Assembly (NCBI GenBank): GCA_022376515.1
Contig: WTXI01000075.1
Span: forward strand, 1-64,000
Direction of reading: 5' to 3'
Length of the DNA stretch: 64,000 nucleotides
Source: Lactifluus volemus
Lineage: Eukaryota > Basidiomycota > Agaricomycetes > Russulales > Russulaceae
The notes under the pieces: generated by a model
What the model saw: only the letters and a program-made list of their open reading frames with translations
What the model was told of the DNA's origin: nothing
Database searches by the model: none
Program-made: the position numbers and the translations under genes
In this document: positions 1 through 9,522 of the stretch, in pieces
Layout: each line of letters opens with the position of its first letter
Numbering within the stretch: the first letter of the stretch is position 1

Positions 1-930
1 GCCGCAACTCCGTGGCCTTGACAGGACAGCTCCTCCCATAGTACTGGTGTCAGGGAAGACTCGGCATCTGTAAACGGTGCAACGCGTATGGGGGTGATGA
101 CAGTCATGGGAGTAGTGCCCCTTCTTCTGACAATAGAGGCACTCCCTCCACAAGGGGCAGTCTTCGTACTTGTGATCCACCCCATCCCTGTTGCACTTGC
201 CGCAATAAAATGACTTCTTCCCCTTCCTCTTGTGCTTGCCGGTGATTTTCAGAGAGCTGACTCCAGAATCACCACCAGACGGCCCCCCATGCGATGAAGA
301 CACGACGACGGGTGAACGTAGGCCGTCCCCATCTGCTGCACGTACCCCCTGGAGTTGATGAGCACCGTCACCTGCAGAAGGTTGGGCCCAACTGAAGACC
401 TTCCAGGGATCGTGAGAGGATTCGGGTCGCAGTGCGTGGGGGTCTCCAGGGACATTACTTCCAGCTGGAACCTCATGTCCGCTGCCAGAGTCTCCAGGGC
501 TTCCTGGATAGGCGAGAGTTGGGGAATCGGCGATGGATGAGGGAGAGGAGATGGAGTTCGTGGATGGTAAGAGGGGCTTCGGCGAGGCTCTTGGCGAGGC
601 GAGCGGGTGGTCCTCCTGTACAGTGGAGGTGCTGATCTGGGCTGGTTCTGGGGCGTCCATGGCAAGGGACGCGTCAAAGCGCCACTCTCCCTCCTCACAG
701 ACCACGAGGGTGTTGAACGATGCGTCGAGGAGTTTGAGGAAGTCCTCCTCTGAGTTGGGGTATTGAAACGCAAGTTGTAAGGCATTACTCATGGAGGAGG
801 AGGTGGGAGTGGTGATGGTGCGAATACGTCGTTTCCTCTTGGCTTTTATCCTCCCCCCTCCTATCATATTGGGGTTGCGCTGATAGAACTCCTTAATGAG
901 CTCCAGAGCTTTCACATTACCAGCGGGTTC
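1..930 (-). pseudogene. C-terminal tail of Gypsy polyprotein with CCHC zinc knuckle (runs off window)
   Basis: The frame of the upstream chromodomain ORF continues after an in-frame TAG (931-933) without further stops to base 1. Next to the stop is sequence typical of a chromodomain end. A Ser/Pro-rich linker follows, then a basic stretch and a Cys/His cluster at about 35-200. This includes a classic C-X2-C-X4-H-X4-C knuckle (CLYCQKKGHYSHDC) and a second Cys pair, CGKC, just before it. Zinc knuckles usually bind nucleic acid and are normally part of Gag. Here it lies downstream of integrase and chromodomain. It could be a C-terminal extension of this lineage or the start of another gag joined by rearrangement. 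The end lies outside the window. Confidence 0.6.
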
Positions 931-1841
931 CTAACTATCATGAGCGGGTGAATATCCCTTCCAACGAAGGAGATACTCAAGCTTTTCTGCCTTCCCTTTC
1001 TTGCGTGCATCAATGATCTGCTCCACCTCATATTCTGGTTCACCTTCCATCAGATCAGGTGGCGGCTCTGTGAAGTTGCGCCCATGCTTCTCCGTCTCCT
1101 TGTAGGGTGTCAACAAGGATGCATGGAAGACATTGTGAATGCGCCAGTGCGGGGGAAGCTGGAGGCGGTACACCACCAGGGAAATGACGTCAATGATGGG
1201 GAATGGACCATATCTTTTGGGTCCCAACTTTCCAGATGGATAGATTGTCTTTAGGTTTGTTCCCTCCAACAATACTTGTTGTCCTTTTTTGAATGGGTAG
1301 AAGTGCCTTTGACCCTTCTTTCTCTGGCGCCTTTTCAGCCACAGTTCCTGCGCTTTTCTGATAGCATCCTGGGCGCGCTCTCTAGCCTCCCTAAGCCACA
1401 TCTGTCTTTGATGCAACGCTGGGATATTTGTGCTTTTTCCGGAGGGGTGGATAATTGGGTTTGCGCCCCACAAGAGCTCACAGGGAGCCTTCCCTGTGCT
1501 CGCATTTGGCCAGGAGTTGTGAACAAATTGGGCAAGAGGAAGAAGGTTTGCCCAGTCGTCTTGTTGGCTGCCTCCATAGATCCGCAAATACTGCTCCACC
1601 CACTGATTAGCGCGTTCTGATTGTCCATCAGTCTGCGGATGATAAGCAGAGCTGATGTTCTGTGTGATTCCTAGCAGTTCACACATCTGGCGGGTGAAGT
1701 GTGCAGTAAAACGGGGGTCTCTGTCCGAGATGATGTGGTGGGGGCAGCCAAAGAGAGGGAAGATGTGTTCCACATAGAGCCGGGCCACTTCTTCTGTGTC
1801 AATTGTCTTCTGACAGGGCAAGAAGAAGGCTGCCTTCGAGC
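931..1841 (-). pseudogene. Gypsy integrase C-terminal half plus chromodomain
   Basis: This is the second half of a chromovirus integrase. The second catalytic Asp lies in IISDRDPRF and the catalytic Glu in the conserved HPQTDGQSERAN block. The GPY/F-like region follows (KLGPKRYGPF), then a C-terminal chromodomain (YEVEQIIDARKKGK...LLRWKGYSPAHDS), which targets chromovirus insertion to heterochromatin. The frame is split from the N-terminal half by the DNA element at 1844-3333. The stop at 931-933 is TAG where the family has Trp, consistent with a G-to-A transition on the coding strand. The copy cannot make a full polyprotein. Confidence 0.9.
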
Positions 1842-1843
1842 AA

Positions 1844-3333
1844 CATCAGGAAAATCCGAGTTTTTCTTAACAGCACTTGAGCATGCTTAATATGACTTAA
1901 CAACACTTCTAAGCACTTTTAAGCAAAATGTCTCTAAGCTGGCCATGCTTAGGCTAAGCTAGGTCTTCTCCTTAATTTGACTTAGCCAGGGCTTATTGAT
2001 GCTTATTTTGGGCTTAGTTCACTTAAATGGCAGCTTAGATCTGTGCTTACCAAAAGTTTTCAAGCACACAGATTTAGAGCAATAAAAATCATATATTGAG
2101 CTAAACTACAACATGACTATGTACAGGAGACAATGGTTCCACCAGCCTTGGTGGAACAGCCCTGGCAGGGGTGGGGGCTGCAGGGCCACAGGGAGGAGGT
2201 GGTGGTGGTGGTGGTGGAGGCGTGGGAGGAGGCCGTGGGAGGTGCGCGAGGAGGCACGGGAGGCATGGGAGGGGGGGCGGGAGGGGGTGTGGGGCGTGGG
2301 AGGCGCGAGAGAACGCGCGGGCGGAGGCGAGGCGCATGGGAGGCGAGAGAGAACGTGCGGGAGGAGGCGAGGTGCGTGGGAGGAGGCGAGGCGCGCAGGA
2401 GGAGGTGAGGCGCACAGGAGGCGCGAGAGAACGCACGGGACGCACAGGAGGCGCGGGGCACGAGGGAGCAAGGAAGCGCAGGAGAAGGCGTGGGACGTGG
2501 GAGGAGGCATGGGAGGTGCGGGAGGAGGCACGGGAGGAGGCGCGAGACGTAGGAGGAGGAGGCGCAGGGGGTGGTGGTCCAGGCAGCAGAGGCGACAGCG
2601 CGGGAGGAGGTAGTCAAGGAGGAGGAGGCGACGAAAAAAAAGAAAAAAAGTCAGTTCGTGTTGAGGCGGGGCAGGCAGCGTGATAACGTACCAGGACATC
2701 GGCGCAGGCAGCGCAACAATGTAGACTGCCTCACAGAGGCAGTGAATCCAAGAGAAAACAAAAGCGGTGGGGGAGGCGCGGGCACAGGAGGTGCATGACG
2801 ACATGAAGAGGCAGAGCCAGAACAAGAGCCAGAGCCAGAGCCAGAGAGAGAGGCAGAGAGGGAGGCAGAGAAGGAGGCAGAGAAGGAGGCAGAGGCAGGG
2901 GCAGAGAAGGAGGGAACGCGGAGGAGGCAGCGGTGGGACGTGTTGGGACGAGGCAGACAACGATGGAGCGGGATAGAGGGAGAGATGGAAAGGGGCGGCA
3001 GACTCGAGAGGCACGAAAATCAACATTGTGCAAACAGTAGTAAATAATACACCCACTGTAACGACTTAGCGAAAATTTCGCGAGTCATGACTTAGCATAT
3101 TTTTTTTCGGACTTTAGTTAAATTACATAAATTAATTTTTTATTTCTGTTTTGCTTGTCTTAAGTGTCTTACACATCTTAATTACTTAATGTGCTTATCT
3201 TTGGCCGTGATTTGCTTACTTGTTTTACATACTCATTTTCTAAGTAAAAAATAAGCAGCTTGAGCAACTTGACAGGCTTAAAAATGAAATAAGCTAGTTA
3301 AGCCGACTAAGTTTTTTCTGGATTTTCCTGATG
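1844..3333. mobile_element. 1490-bp non-autonomous DNA transposon inserted in the Gypsy integrase
   Basis: Perfect 14-bp terminal inverted repeats, CATCAGGAAAATCC at 1844-1857 and its reverse complement at 3320-3333. AA lies on both sides (1842-1843 and 3334-3335), and removing the element plus one AA restores the integrase frame exactly. Subterminal regions (about 1865-2100 and 3060-3315) are AT-rich and full of short CTTAA/CTTAG/AAGC-type words in both orientations, as transposase-binding arrays often are. The middle (2170-2970) is purine-rich low complexity. No transposase was found. The apparent 2-bp duplication fits some CACTA/CMC-like superfamilies, but I cannot assign one. Confidence 0.85.
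2170..2970. repeat. GA-rich low-complexity core of the 1490-bp element
   Basis: Runs of GGAGGCGCGAG / GGAGGAGGCG-type repeats on the plus strand, grading into AGAGCCAGAGCCAGAG-type repeats at 2815-2900. It generates long but meaningless open frames of Arg/Gly (plus) or Pro/Leu/Ser (minus). The block at about 2574-2735 is recognisably related to 8940-9060 inside the 1260-bp hAT element: same order of a GGTGGTCCAGGC word, an A-run, a GGCGGGG word and a GATAACGTACC/GACAACGTACC word. Confidence 0.75.
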
Positions 3334-3335
3334 AA

Positions 3336-3568
3336 TCGTGGTCCACTACTGTGAGGATCGAGTCATATCCTTTTGAGACTGGGAGATCGGTGATGAGGTC
3401 AAGGGAAATGGTCTGGAAAGGGATTGCCTTTGGTTCAACAGTGATCGGCATCAATGGTGGTTTAGGTTTCACAGTATTGGGTTTCGTCATTTGGCAAGTT
3501 GCACATCCTTTGACGTAGTTCTGAATGAACTGTCGCATCGTCGGCCACCAGTAGTCCTCAGACACCTT
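3336..3568 (-). pseudogene. Gypsy integrase N-terminal half (HHCC zinc finger and first catalytic Asp)
   Basis: Reads from the zinc-binding domain (second half YVKGCATCQMTKPN, with its His pair in the preceding frame segment HEYHDHTLAGH) into the catalytic core with the first Asp in ISLDLITDLPVSKGYDSI. Coding sense is lost right after TVVDHD, where the terminal inverted repeat of the element at 1844-3333 starts. The reading resumes on the other side with the expected C-S-K-A-A-F-F. An in-frame TAG at about 3566-3568 separates this part from the RNase H segment. Confidence 0.88.
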
Positions 3569-4845
3569 CTAAAGCGTCGTGGCGATGCCTGGGTGTCCAG
3601 CCAAGGTGTGGTCATGGTACTCATGCAAGATCTGTCGCTTCAGATCCTCCTGGTTCGCAACCACAGGTCTTCCTTGGTGTACCCAGTGGTGATTTACTGA
3701 GTCCAGTGGGTGGGAGTGATGCAGCTCTGCAAAATAGCTCGGTGTGCGTGCTTGCCAATCCCAAACCTGCTGTTCGAGACCGCTGACCTCCGCTGCCCGC
3801 GCAAAGAGCTTGTCAGGTAGGACAAGGGTGTTTTCGTTATCATGTTTCCCTTCGTCCACCCCTGGTGGTCTGGACAGTGCGTCAGCCTTGTTTAGCTTGC
3901 CTGGACGGTGCACTAGCTTGTAGTTGTAGTCCGCAAGGTCACTAAGGTACCTTGCTACGTGTCGGTTAATTCTCTGGGGTTGCCGGTAGTATCGAAGATT
4001 GTTATGATCGGTGTGCACAATATCGGTGAAGGGAGAGGAGAGGAACAAGTGTCTCCATCGCCGCAGACCTTGGATTACCGCCAAGAGTTCTCTATCATGG
4101 ACGTCATACCCTCTCTCAGCTTCGTTCAATGTCTGGGAGTGGTAGCCCACTGGACAGAGCCTCTGTTTGTCATTTCGTTGGTAGAGGATGGCCCCAGTGG
4201 CATACTGGGACGCGTCCACCTCCATCTCGAAGGGACGGTCATAGTCAGGTCTTTGGAGGACAGGATCGGACTCTATGATCTGGAGGAGTGCATCCAAGGC
4301 CTTGGTGCACTCATCCGTCCACTTGAATGGTCGTCCCTTCTTCAGTAAAGCAGTGAGTGGTGCCGCAAGGTGTGCAAAGTGGGGAATGAATGGTCTCTGA
4401 TACCCCAAAACACCAAGCGTACTCCGGACCTCCTTCACTGAAGACAAGGTTCAAGGCCACTGAGATAGTCCTTTCCTCTTCGTAGGATCGATACGGATAG
4501 TCCCATGTTCCACGTGGATGCCAAGGTAGTCAATGCTTGTCTGCTCAAACTTGCACTTCGACAGTTTGAGGAAGAAGGATTCTTGACGGAACATCTCGAG
4601 GATTTCTCGAACTATCCTCCTATGTTCCTCCACATCTCCTCCCGTGGCTACCAAGACGTCATCCATGTACACAAACACCTTCCCTGGGTAGCGGTTCATG
4701 ATCTTAGCGAAGACCCAATCCATGCAACGCTGGAAGGTGGCTGGAGAGTTCTGGAGGCCAAAGAGCATCACCTTTGGTTGGTACAAGCCAAAGGGGGTCT
4801 TAAACGCGGCCTTCCACCGATCCTCAGGGCAAATCTGGATGTTAT
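3569..4845 (-). pseudogene. Gypsy reverse transcriptase (3' part) and RNase H
   Basis: The RT palm with the YMDD box (VFVYMDDVLVA), thumb and connection (LGVLGYQRPFIPHFAHLAAPL) are followed by an RNase H domain with DASQYATGAILYQ, HDRELLAVIQGLRRWRH and HTDHNNLRY. The frame is continuous from 4845 to 3569 except for an in-frame TGA at 4451-4453. The fingers of RT, the protease and Gag are missing, because the coding sequence stops abruptly at 4848/4849 where an LTR-A copy begins and does not resume on its far side. This is a truncated, stop-containing chromovirus copy. Confidence 0.9.
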
Positions 4846-4848
4846 GAT

Positions 4849-5784
4849 TGTTATGGTTATGCGGGCCACCTGGCCCATTTCTTACTGTTTTCTGTCTGAT
4901 TTTCGACTTGTGTTGTGACCTAGGATCCCTTTCCTTGGCCAGCCCCTTCTGTTTCGCTTCTAGGGGCTGTGCGTCGCCGTTTTGGACATGTATTTGACTC
5001 AGGGATCATGACTCAAATCTTGAGTCAGCATTCTTGACTCAGATCTTGAGTCAGACGCACTGAGTCAGTTCTTGAGTCATCAGAACTGACTCAGGTCCTT
5101 AGTCAACAGTCTTGACTACGCTACTTAACTGAGACCTTTGTAGGATAGTTGGCTGGCCCTCTGTACGCATAAATAGGGCCCTGTAGACGAGCTAAAGCCC
5201 CAGCTTCAGCTTCGTCTAGAATCGCAGTTCATTGTCTCCTGCTCACACTCGCGTCGCGTCTTCTCCTCTCACCTTGTGAACCACATCTCTGTACCTTGAT
5301 CCAGGTACTTCGCGCCACTGATCAGACTTCTGTTCGCTTGTTTCCACTACTAGAAACAAGCTCACAGACGCCTGAACCCTATTACGAACGCGTTGTGAGA
5401 AGTAGTCCCCACTTCTCACCCCGCGTCCGCCTTCGAACCTTAGTTCAACCTCGCACTAACGTACTAGGGCTAGAAAGATACTTTCTAACCATAGTACGCT
5501 CGCGCCCGTGTTGCGGTTGAACCTACATATTGTCATTCACCATCTGCCACCATCTATCCTCTTTAGGAACGGTAACTCCGACCATCGCGTGCGCCGGCCC
5601 GTACTAACCGCCTCACGCGATACGAACACCCAGAGTTCGCACAGTCAAGTCTACTCCTTACTGGACCTTGCCTGCGCGTTCTAGAATCGACTATTTGGTG
5701 TTGCTAGTCTTGTCCGACTCGCCACAGCAAATAGCCAACCCGAACGAAGCTCGCTTTGAGCCACGGTCCCTGCGAACCACGACA
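4849..5784 (+). repeat. LTR-A copy 1 (LTR-retrotransposon long terminal repeat)
   Basis: Starts TGTTATGGTTATGCGGGCC and ends GCGAACCACGACA, i.e. TG...CA. U3 contains an array of eight TGA(C/G)TCA sites (4995-5093), then a TATA-like CATAAATA at about 5169 and a conserved CCCAGCTTCAGCTTC leader. It is longer and more CpG-rich than copies 2 and 3. No 5-bp target duplication is visible. The left flank is the truncated Gypsy RT and the right flank is unrelated, so a rearrangement or deletion accompanied or followed its insertion. Confidence 0.82.
4995..5093. promoter_or_regulatory. Array of eight TGA(C/G)TCA (Gcn4/AP-1-type) sites in LTR-A copy 1
   Basis: Eight perfect TGACTCA or TGAGTCA heptamers within 99 bp, upstream of the LTR TATA-like box. 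This heptamer is the known binding site of Gcn4/AP-1 bZIP factors. The position fits a U3 enhancer. Binding is inferred, not shown. Confidence 0.6.
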
Positions 5785-6054
5785 GTTCATGTAGCTACGA
5801 GGAGAAGAGAAGAAAAAATGCTCACCTCAGCGCGAAGAGAAAAACGCTGAGGTACTACCGCTTAAGGCGGGGGTTTTTATCTTCATATTGAATGTGCGCT
5901 ATGTGAAGGGTAGCAAAGGCCCCAGTGGGGTAGAAAGTGCTCGAAACCTCAAAAAAGGGGGATGATATCCCTGCTAAGGTATGAAGGGGAAGAATAAGGA
6001 TAAACTCAAACTTCTTCGCGGATCTACTGTCCATGGTCCGTGCGCGCCACTTTA
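5785..6054. other. Unassigned spacer between LTR-A copy 1 and minisatellite
   Basis: No coding sequence recognised. Contains a small perfect stem, CTCAGCG...CGCTGAG, at about 5826-5850, followed by a T-run. It could be remnant retrotransposon leader, but no primer-binding site was found. Confidence 0.4.
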
Positions 6055-6715
6055 GGGCTGGCCAATGTACGTACTCTAACACTACTAGTGTTGGAGCGTG
6101 CATCAGTACTACTAGTGCTAGAGTGTACGTTAGTATTACTAGGCCTATAGTACTCACTATTAGAGCGTAGATCAGTACTACTAGTGTTGGAGGGCACCTC
6201 AGCATTACCAGGCCTATAGTACTTGGTGTTAGAGAGTACCTCAGTGCTACTAGTGTTGGAGGGCACCTCAGCATTACCAGGCCTATAGCACTTGGTATTA
6301 GAGCGTAGTCACTGGTACTACTAGCGTTGGAGCGTACGTTAGTATTACTAGGCCTATAGCACTTATTATTAGAGCATACATCAGTATCACTAGTGTTAGA
6401 GGCTTAGAGCGTACATTAGTATTACTAGGCCTATAGTACTCATTATTAGAGCGTACCTCAGTATCACCAGGCGTATAGTACTTGGTATCAGAGAGTACCT
6501 CAGTGCTACTAGTGTTGGAGCGTACGTTAGTATTTACTAGGCCTATAGTACTTGGTATTAGAGCGTAGTCATCAGTACTACTAGCGTTGGAGCGTACATC
6601 AGTATCAGTATCACTAGGCCTATGGTACTTATTATTAGAGGGTAGTCATCAGTACTACTAGGCCTATAGGACTTAGTATTAGAGCGTACATTAGTACCGT
6701 ATCATCAGGTCTACG
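6055..6715. repeat. Degenerate minisatellite with alternating ~30-bp half-units
   Basis: Roughly a dozen and a half imperfect copies alternate between a TACTACTAGTGTTGGAGCGT type and a TATTACTAGGCCTATAGTAC type, usually joined by TTGGTATTAGAGCGTAC-like sequence. Each half-unit has a small palindrome (ACTAGT or AGGCCT). Unit length varies by small indels, e.g. GTACATCAG versus GTAGTCATCAG. Open frames here are repeat artefacts. Confidence 0.85.
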
Positions 6716-6779
6716 ATGCTTAGTGGTAGAGTTGAACACATAGCATTAGAGTGGTAAGGGAAAAGAGGGTGAGTGGTAA

Positions 6780-6996
6780 AGGGGAAATAAGATGAGACTT
6801 TAAAGGAAATGAAACTTAGAGGCTAGCATTTTGAGAATGGAGGAAAGTGGGGATACCAAGGAAAGCGTGGGAATCCTGAGTCCTCTAGAAGCCATATAGG
6901 GGGCTGGCCAAGGAAAGGGGTCATAGGTCAAAAAGTAAGCAGTAAACAGACAGAAAACAGTAAGAAATGGGCCAGGCAGCCTGCATAACCATAACA
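6780..6996 (-). repeat. LTR-A copy 5, 5' fragment
   Basis: On the minus strand it begins TGTTATGGTTATGCAGGC at 6996 and follows the first ~140 bp of LTR-A (GGCCCATTTCTTACTGTTTTC..., CCTTTCCTTGGCCAGCCCC). It then diverges, and the rest of the LTR is replaced by AT-rich sequence and the minisatellite. It truncates the 3' part of the hAT transposase gene. Confidence 0.7.
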
Positions 6997-7568
6997 GGCA
7001 CATCTGCAAGTCATGAGAAAGAACTGATCTGAAAGGTGGTGTAGTCTTATGAGCTTTATAATGATACCTTTCACTTCCCGAATATAGTCATTACCCCATT
7101 CCTCTTGGATCCAGGTGAAGCACGTAGCAGGATTAAGGACTGTAGAATCAAGTCAGAGGTTAGAGAAACGCCACAACAAGACATCAATTCAAAGACTCAC
7201 ACATCATGACAACATAAGCATCTGTATCATCCATTTGAATATAGTATTTCTTTGCCCATTGCAGGCCAATTTCCATCCAGGGCCAGAGTTTGTTCCATTG
7301 TGTCCCAATGTTTTCCCACTTGGTCATAAACTCCTCGAAACTGGAGATCGCATGCGACAAAACTGGTGTGGATTCAGATGACATGCTTTGTTGAAATGTG
7401 TGAGGAACCTGTTGTTACATGATGTTACGGTTATGCGGGCCGTCCGGCCCATTTCTTACTGTTTTCCGTCTGATTTTCGACTTGTGTTGTGACCTAGGCC
7501 CCCTTTCCTTGGCCAGCCCCTTCTGTTCCATTTCTAGGGGCTGTGCATCGCCGTTTTGGATGTGTATT

Positions 7569-7667
7569 TGACTCAGGGATCATGACTCAAATCTTGAGTC
7601 AGCATTCTTGACTCAGATCTTGAGTCAGACGCACTGAGTCAGTTCTTGAGTCATCAGAACTGACTCA
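7569..7667. promoter_or_regulatory. Array of eight TGA(C/G)TCA sites in LTR-A copy 2
   Basis: The same eight heptamers in the same order as in copy 1, within 99 bp. The spacing is preserved although surrounding bases differ. Confidence 0.6.
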
Positions 7668-8262
7668 GGTCCTTAGTCAATGGTCTTGACTTCGCTACTT
7701 TACTGTGACCTTTGTAGGATAGTTGGCTGGCCCTCTGTACACATAAATAGGGCCCTATGGATGAGCTAAAGCCCCAGCTTCAGCTTCATCGAGAATCACA
7801 GTTGTTGCTTGACACTCAAACTCCCTCTCTTTTTCTTGTGCATCCCCTCTTTGTACCTTTGGTTAAGGTACCTTTGCGCCACAATCAGAACATCTGTTTG
7901 CTTGTTTACGCCTTGTAAATAAGCTCACAGATGCTCTGAACCTTGTACAAAATCGAGGGTGAAGAATTGTCTAATTCCTCCCCCTTTATTTCGCACAAAC
8001 CTTAGTTTAACCTCCCACGAGTGTCCTTGGAAGGCGAGCATCCCTTGCGCTTCAATTACACTCGTGCCCACATTGCAGTTGAACTTACAGATCGTCCTTC
8101 GTCCATCTGCCACTGTCTATCCTCTTTGGGAACAGTAACTCCGACCATTGCGTGCGCTGGCCCATACTACCCACCTCACATGATATGAACACCGAGAGTT
8201 CGCACAGTCAAGTCTATCCTTCACAGGAACTTGCCTGCACGTTCTTGATTGATTATTGAAGC

Positions 8263-9522
8263 TAGTGTTACGAGGCTCGACGAGCCGGAGCTAGCCAGAG
8301 CTGAGCCGCATTTAGCCAGGGCATCGGCTTACCAGATTTAGCCGAGCCACCTTAGCCAGAACCTTAAGCCAAGGCTTAGCCACAGCTTAGAGCACTCAGC
8401 TTGTCGGCTTAGTCTCAAACTCAAAATTATTATGTAATGTTGGTGTGCCCTCGCAGCTCACTGAATCCAGGCAAGGACACTCCTCCAGCCACTCTGGGTC
8501 ATTTACTATCCTCTCTCATCTGCAAGCACAAGACATGGCAATCTAAAAGCACCTCAAGGCATTTCTCAAAGTGCTGATGCACTGACACAACTGAAAGCGA
8601 GGAGTGTGCACTGTCCATCACAGGAAGCAAGGCACAGAGATCACAAACCAGTTGGGGTCTCCTCCGTCCCAGTGGGTGGACGCGAGGCGACAATGGAGGT
8701 GCTAAAAAAATCGTAGCACCTCCGGGCCAGCCTCTGGGGTCTGCTAAGCATCAACCCAATGGCCACTGTGGGGCAAGGGACACAGGAGGCGTGGGGCGCG
8801 GGAGGCGTAGGAGGCGTGAGAGGCGCAAGGCACGCGGGAGGCGCAAGGCATGCAGGAGGCGCAAGGCGCGCGGGAGGTGCAAGGCGCGTGGGCAGTGCAA
8901 GGGGCACGGAAGTGCAGGAGGCGGAAGAGGCGCAGGAGGTGGTGGTCCAGGCGGCAGAGGAGGCGAAAAAAAAAGTTAGGACACGTTGGGGCGGGGCGGC
9001 AGCGTGACAACGTACCGGGGAGAGGCGCAGAAGGCGTCAGTGTGACACCGTAGACCACCCCGCAGTGCCAGTGGATCGAGCGGAGGAGCAGGAGGCGTTG
9101 GGGCAGACAGCATGATGCCATGGTCTGCATCCAACACACCGCAACCAGGGGCAGGGATAGAGCGACCATTTTTGTCACTGCAAAGCAATTAGGAACACCT
9201 GGTTAGTAAGGGGAGGATAACTTACATCAAATGATCATCCAGCAGCGATGAAAAAGCACCAGCGACAGAGGGGAGAGAGAAGTGGGGGAATGTAGTGACA
9301 GAGGAGAACGAGCGGGGGAAACCAATACCAAGGTTGCCACGTCTTGCAGTTGAAACCGATCATGTGACCAGCCCCGGCTTTAGCCGGGCTCAGCCCTGAT
9401 TGGAAGCTGCCTACAGTCTAACTAAAATGGGGGCTAGCCTGGGCTCGGCTACAACCGGCTAAGGATAAGCCGGCTCCGGCTTACGGCTAAGCTGTCAAAA
9501 GCTGCAAGCCCCCGCAACACTA
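8263..9522. mobile_element. 1260-bp non-autonomous hAT element nested in LTR-A copy 2
   Basis: Starts TAGTGTTACGAGGCT and ends with the near-inverse AGCCCCCGCAACACTA. It is flanked by an 8-bp duplication, ATTGAAGC, at 8255-8262 and 9523-9530. Removing the element and one duplicate restores the LTR sequence seen in copy 3. Eight-base duplication and TAGTGTTG-type ends are hAT hallmarks. Subterminal DNA is packed with GCCGGCTTAGCC / GCTAAGCCGG-like inverted words. No transposase; the interior (8760-9070) is the GA/GC-rich module also found in the 1490-bp element. Confidence 0.9.

Noticed and set aside
2106..3056. Long Pro/Leu/Ser-rich open frame (minus) and Gly/Arg-rich frames (plus)
   Set aside because: They exist in several frames at once over a purine-rich simple repeat inside a non-autonomous transposon; no motif, no start context.
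6470..6500. TTGGTATCAGAGAG in the minisatellite looks like a tRNA-Met primer-binding site
   Set aside because: It is one variant of a repeated unit, not adjacent to an LTR end, and neighbouring units lack it.
8641..9178. Ala/Cys/Pro-repeat open frames resembling structural proteins
   Set aside because: Low-complexity interior of the 1260-bp hAT element; frames open in both strands.
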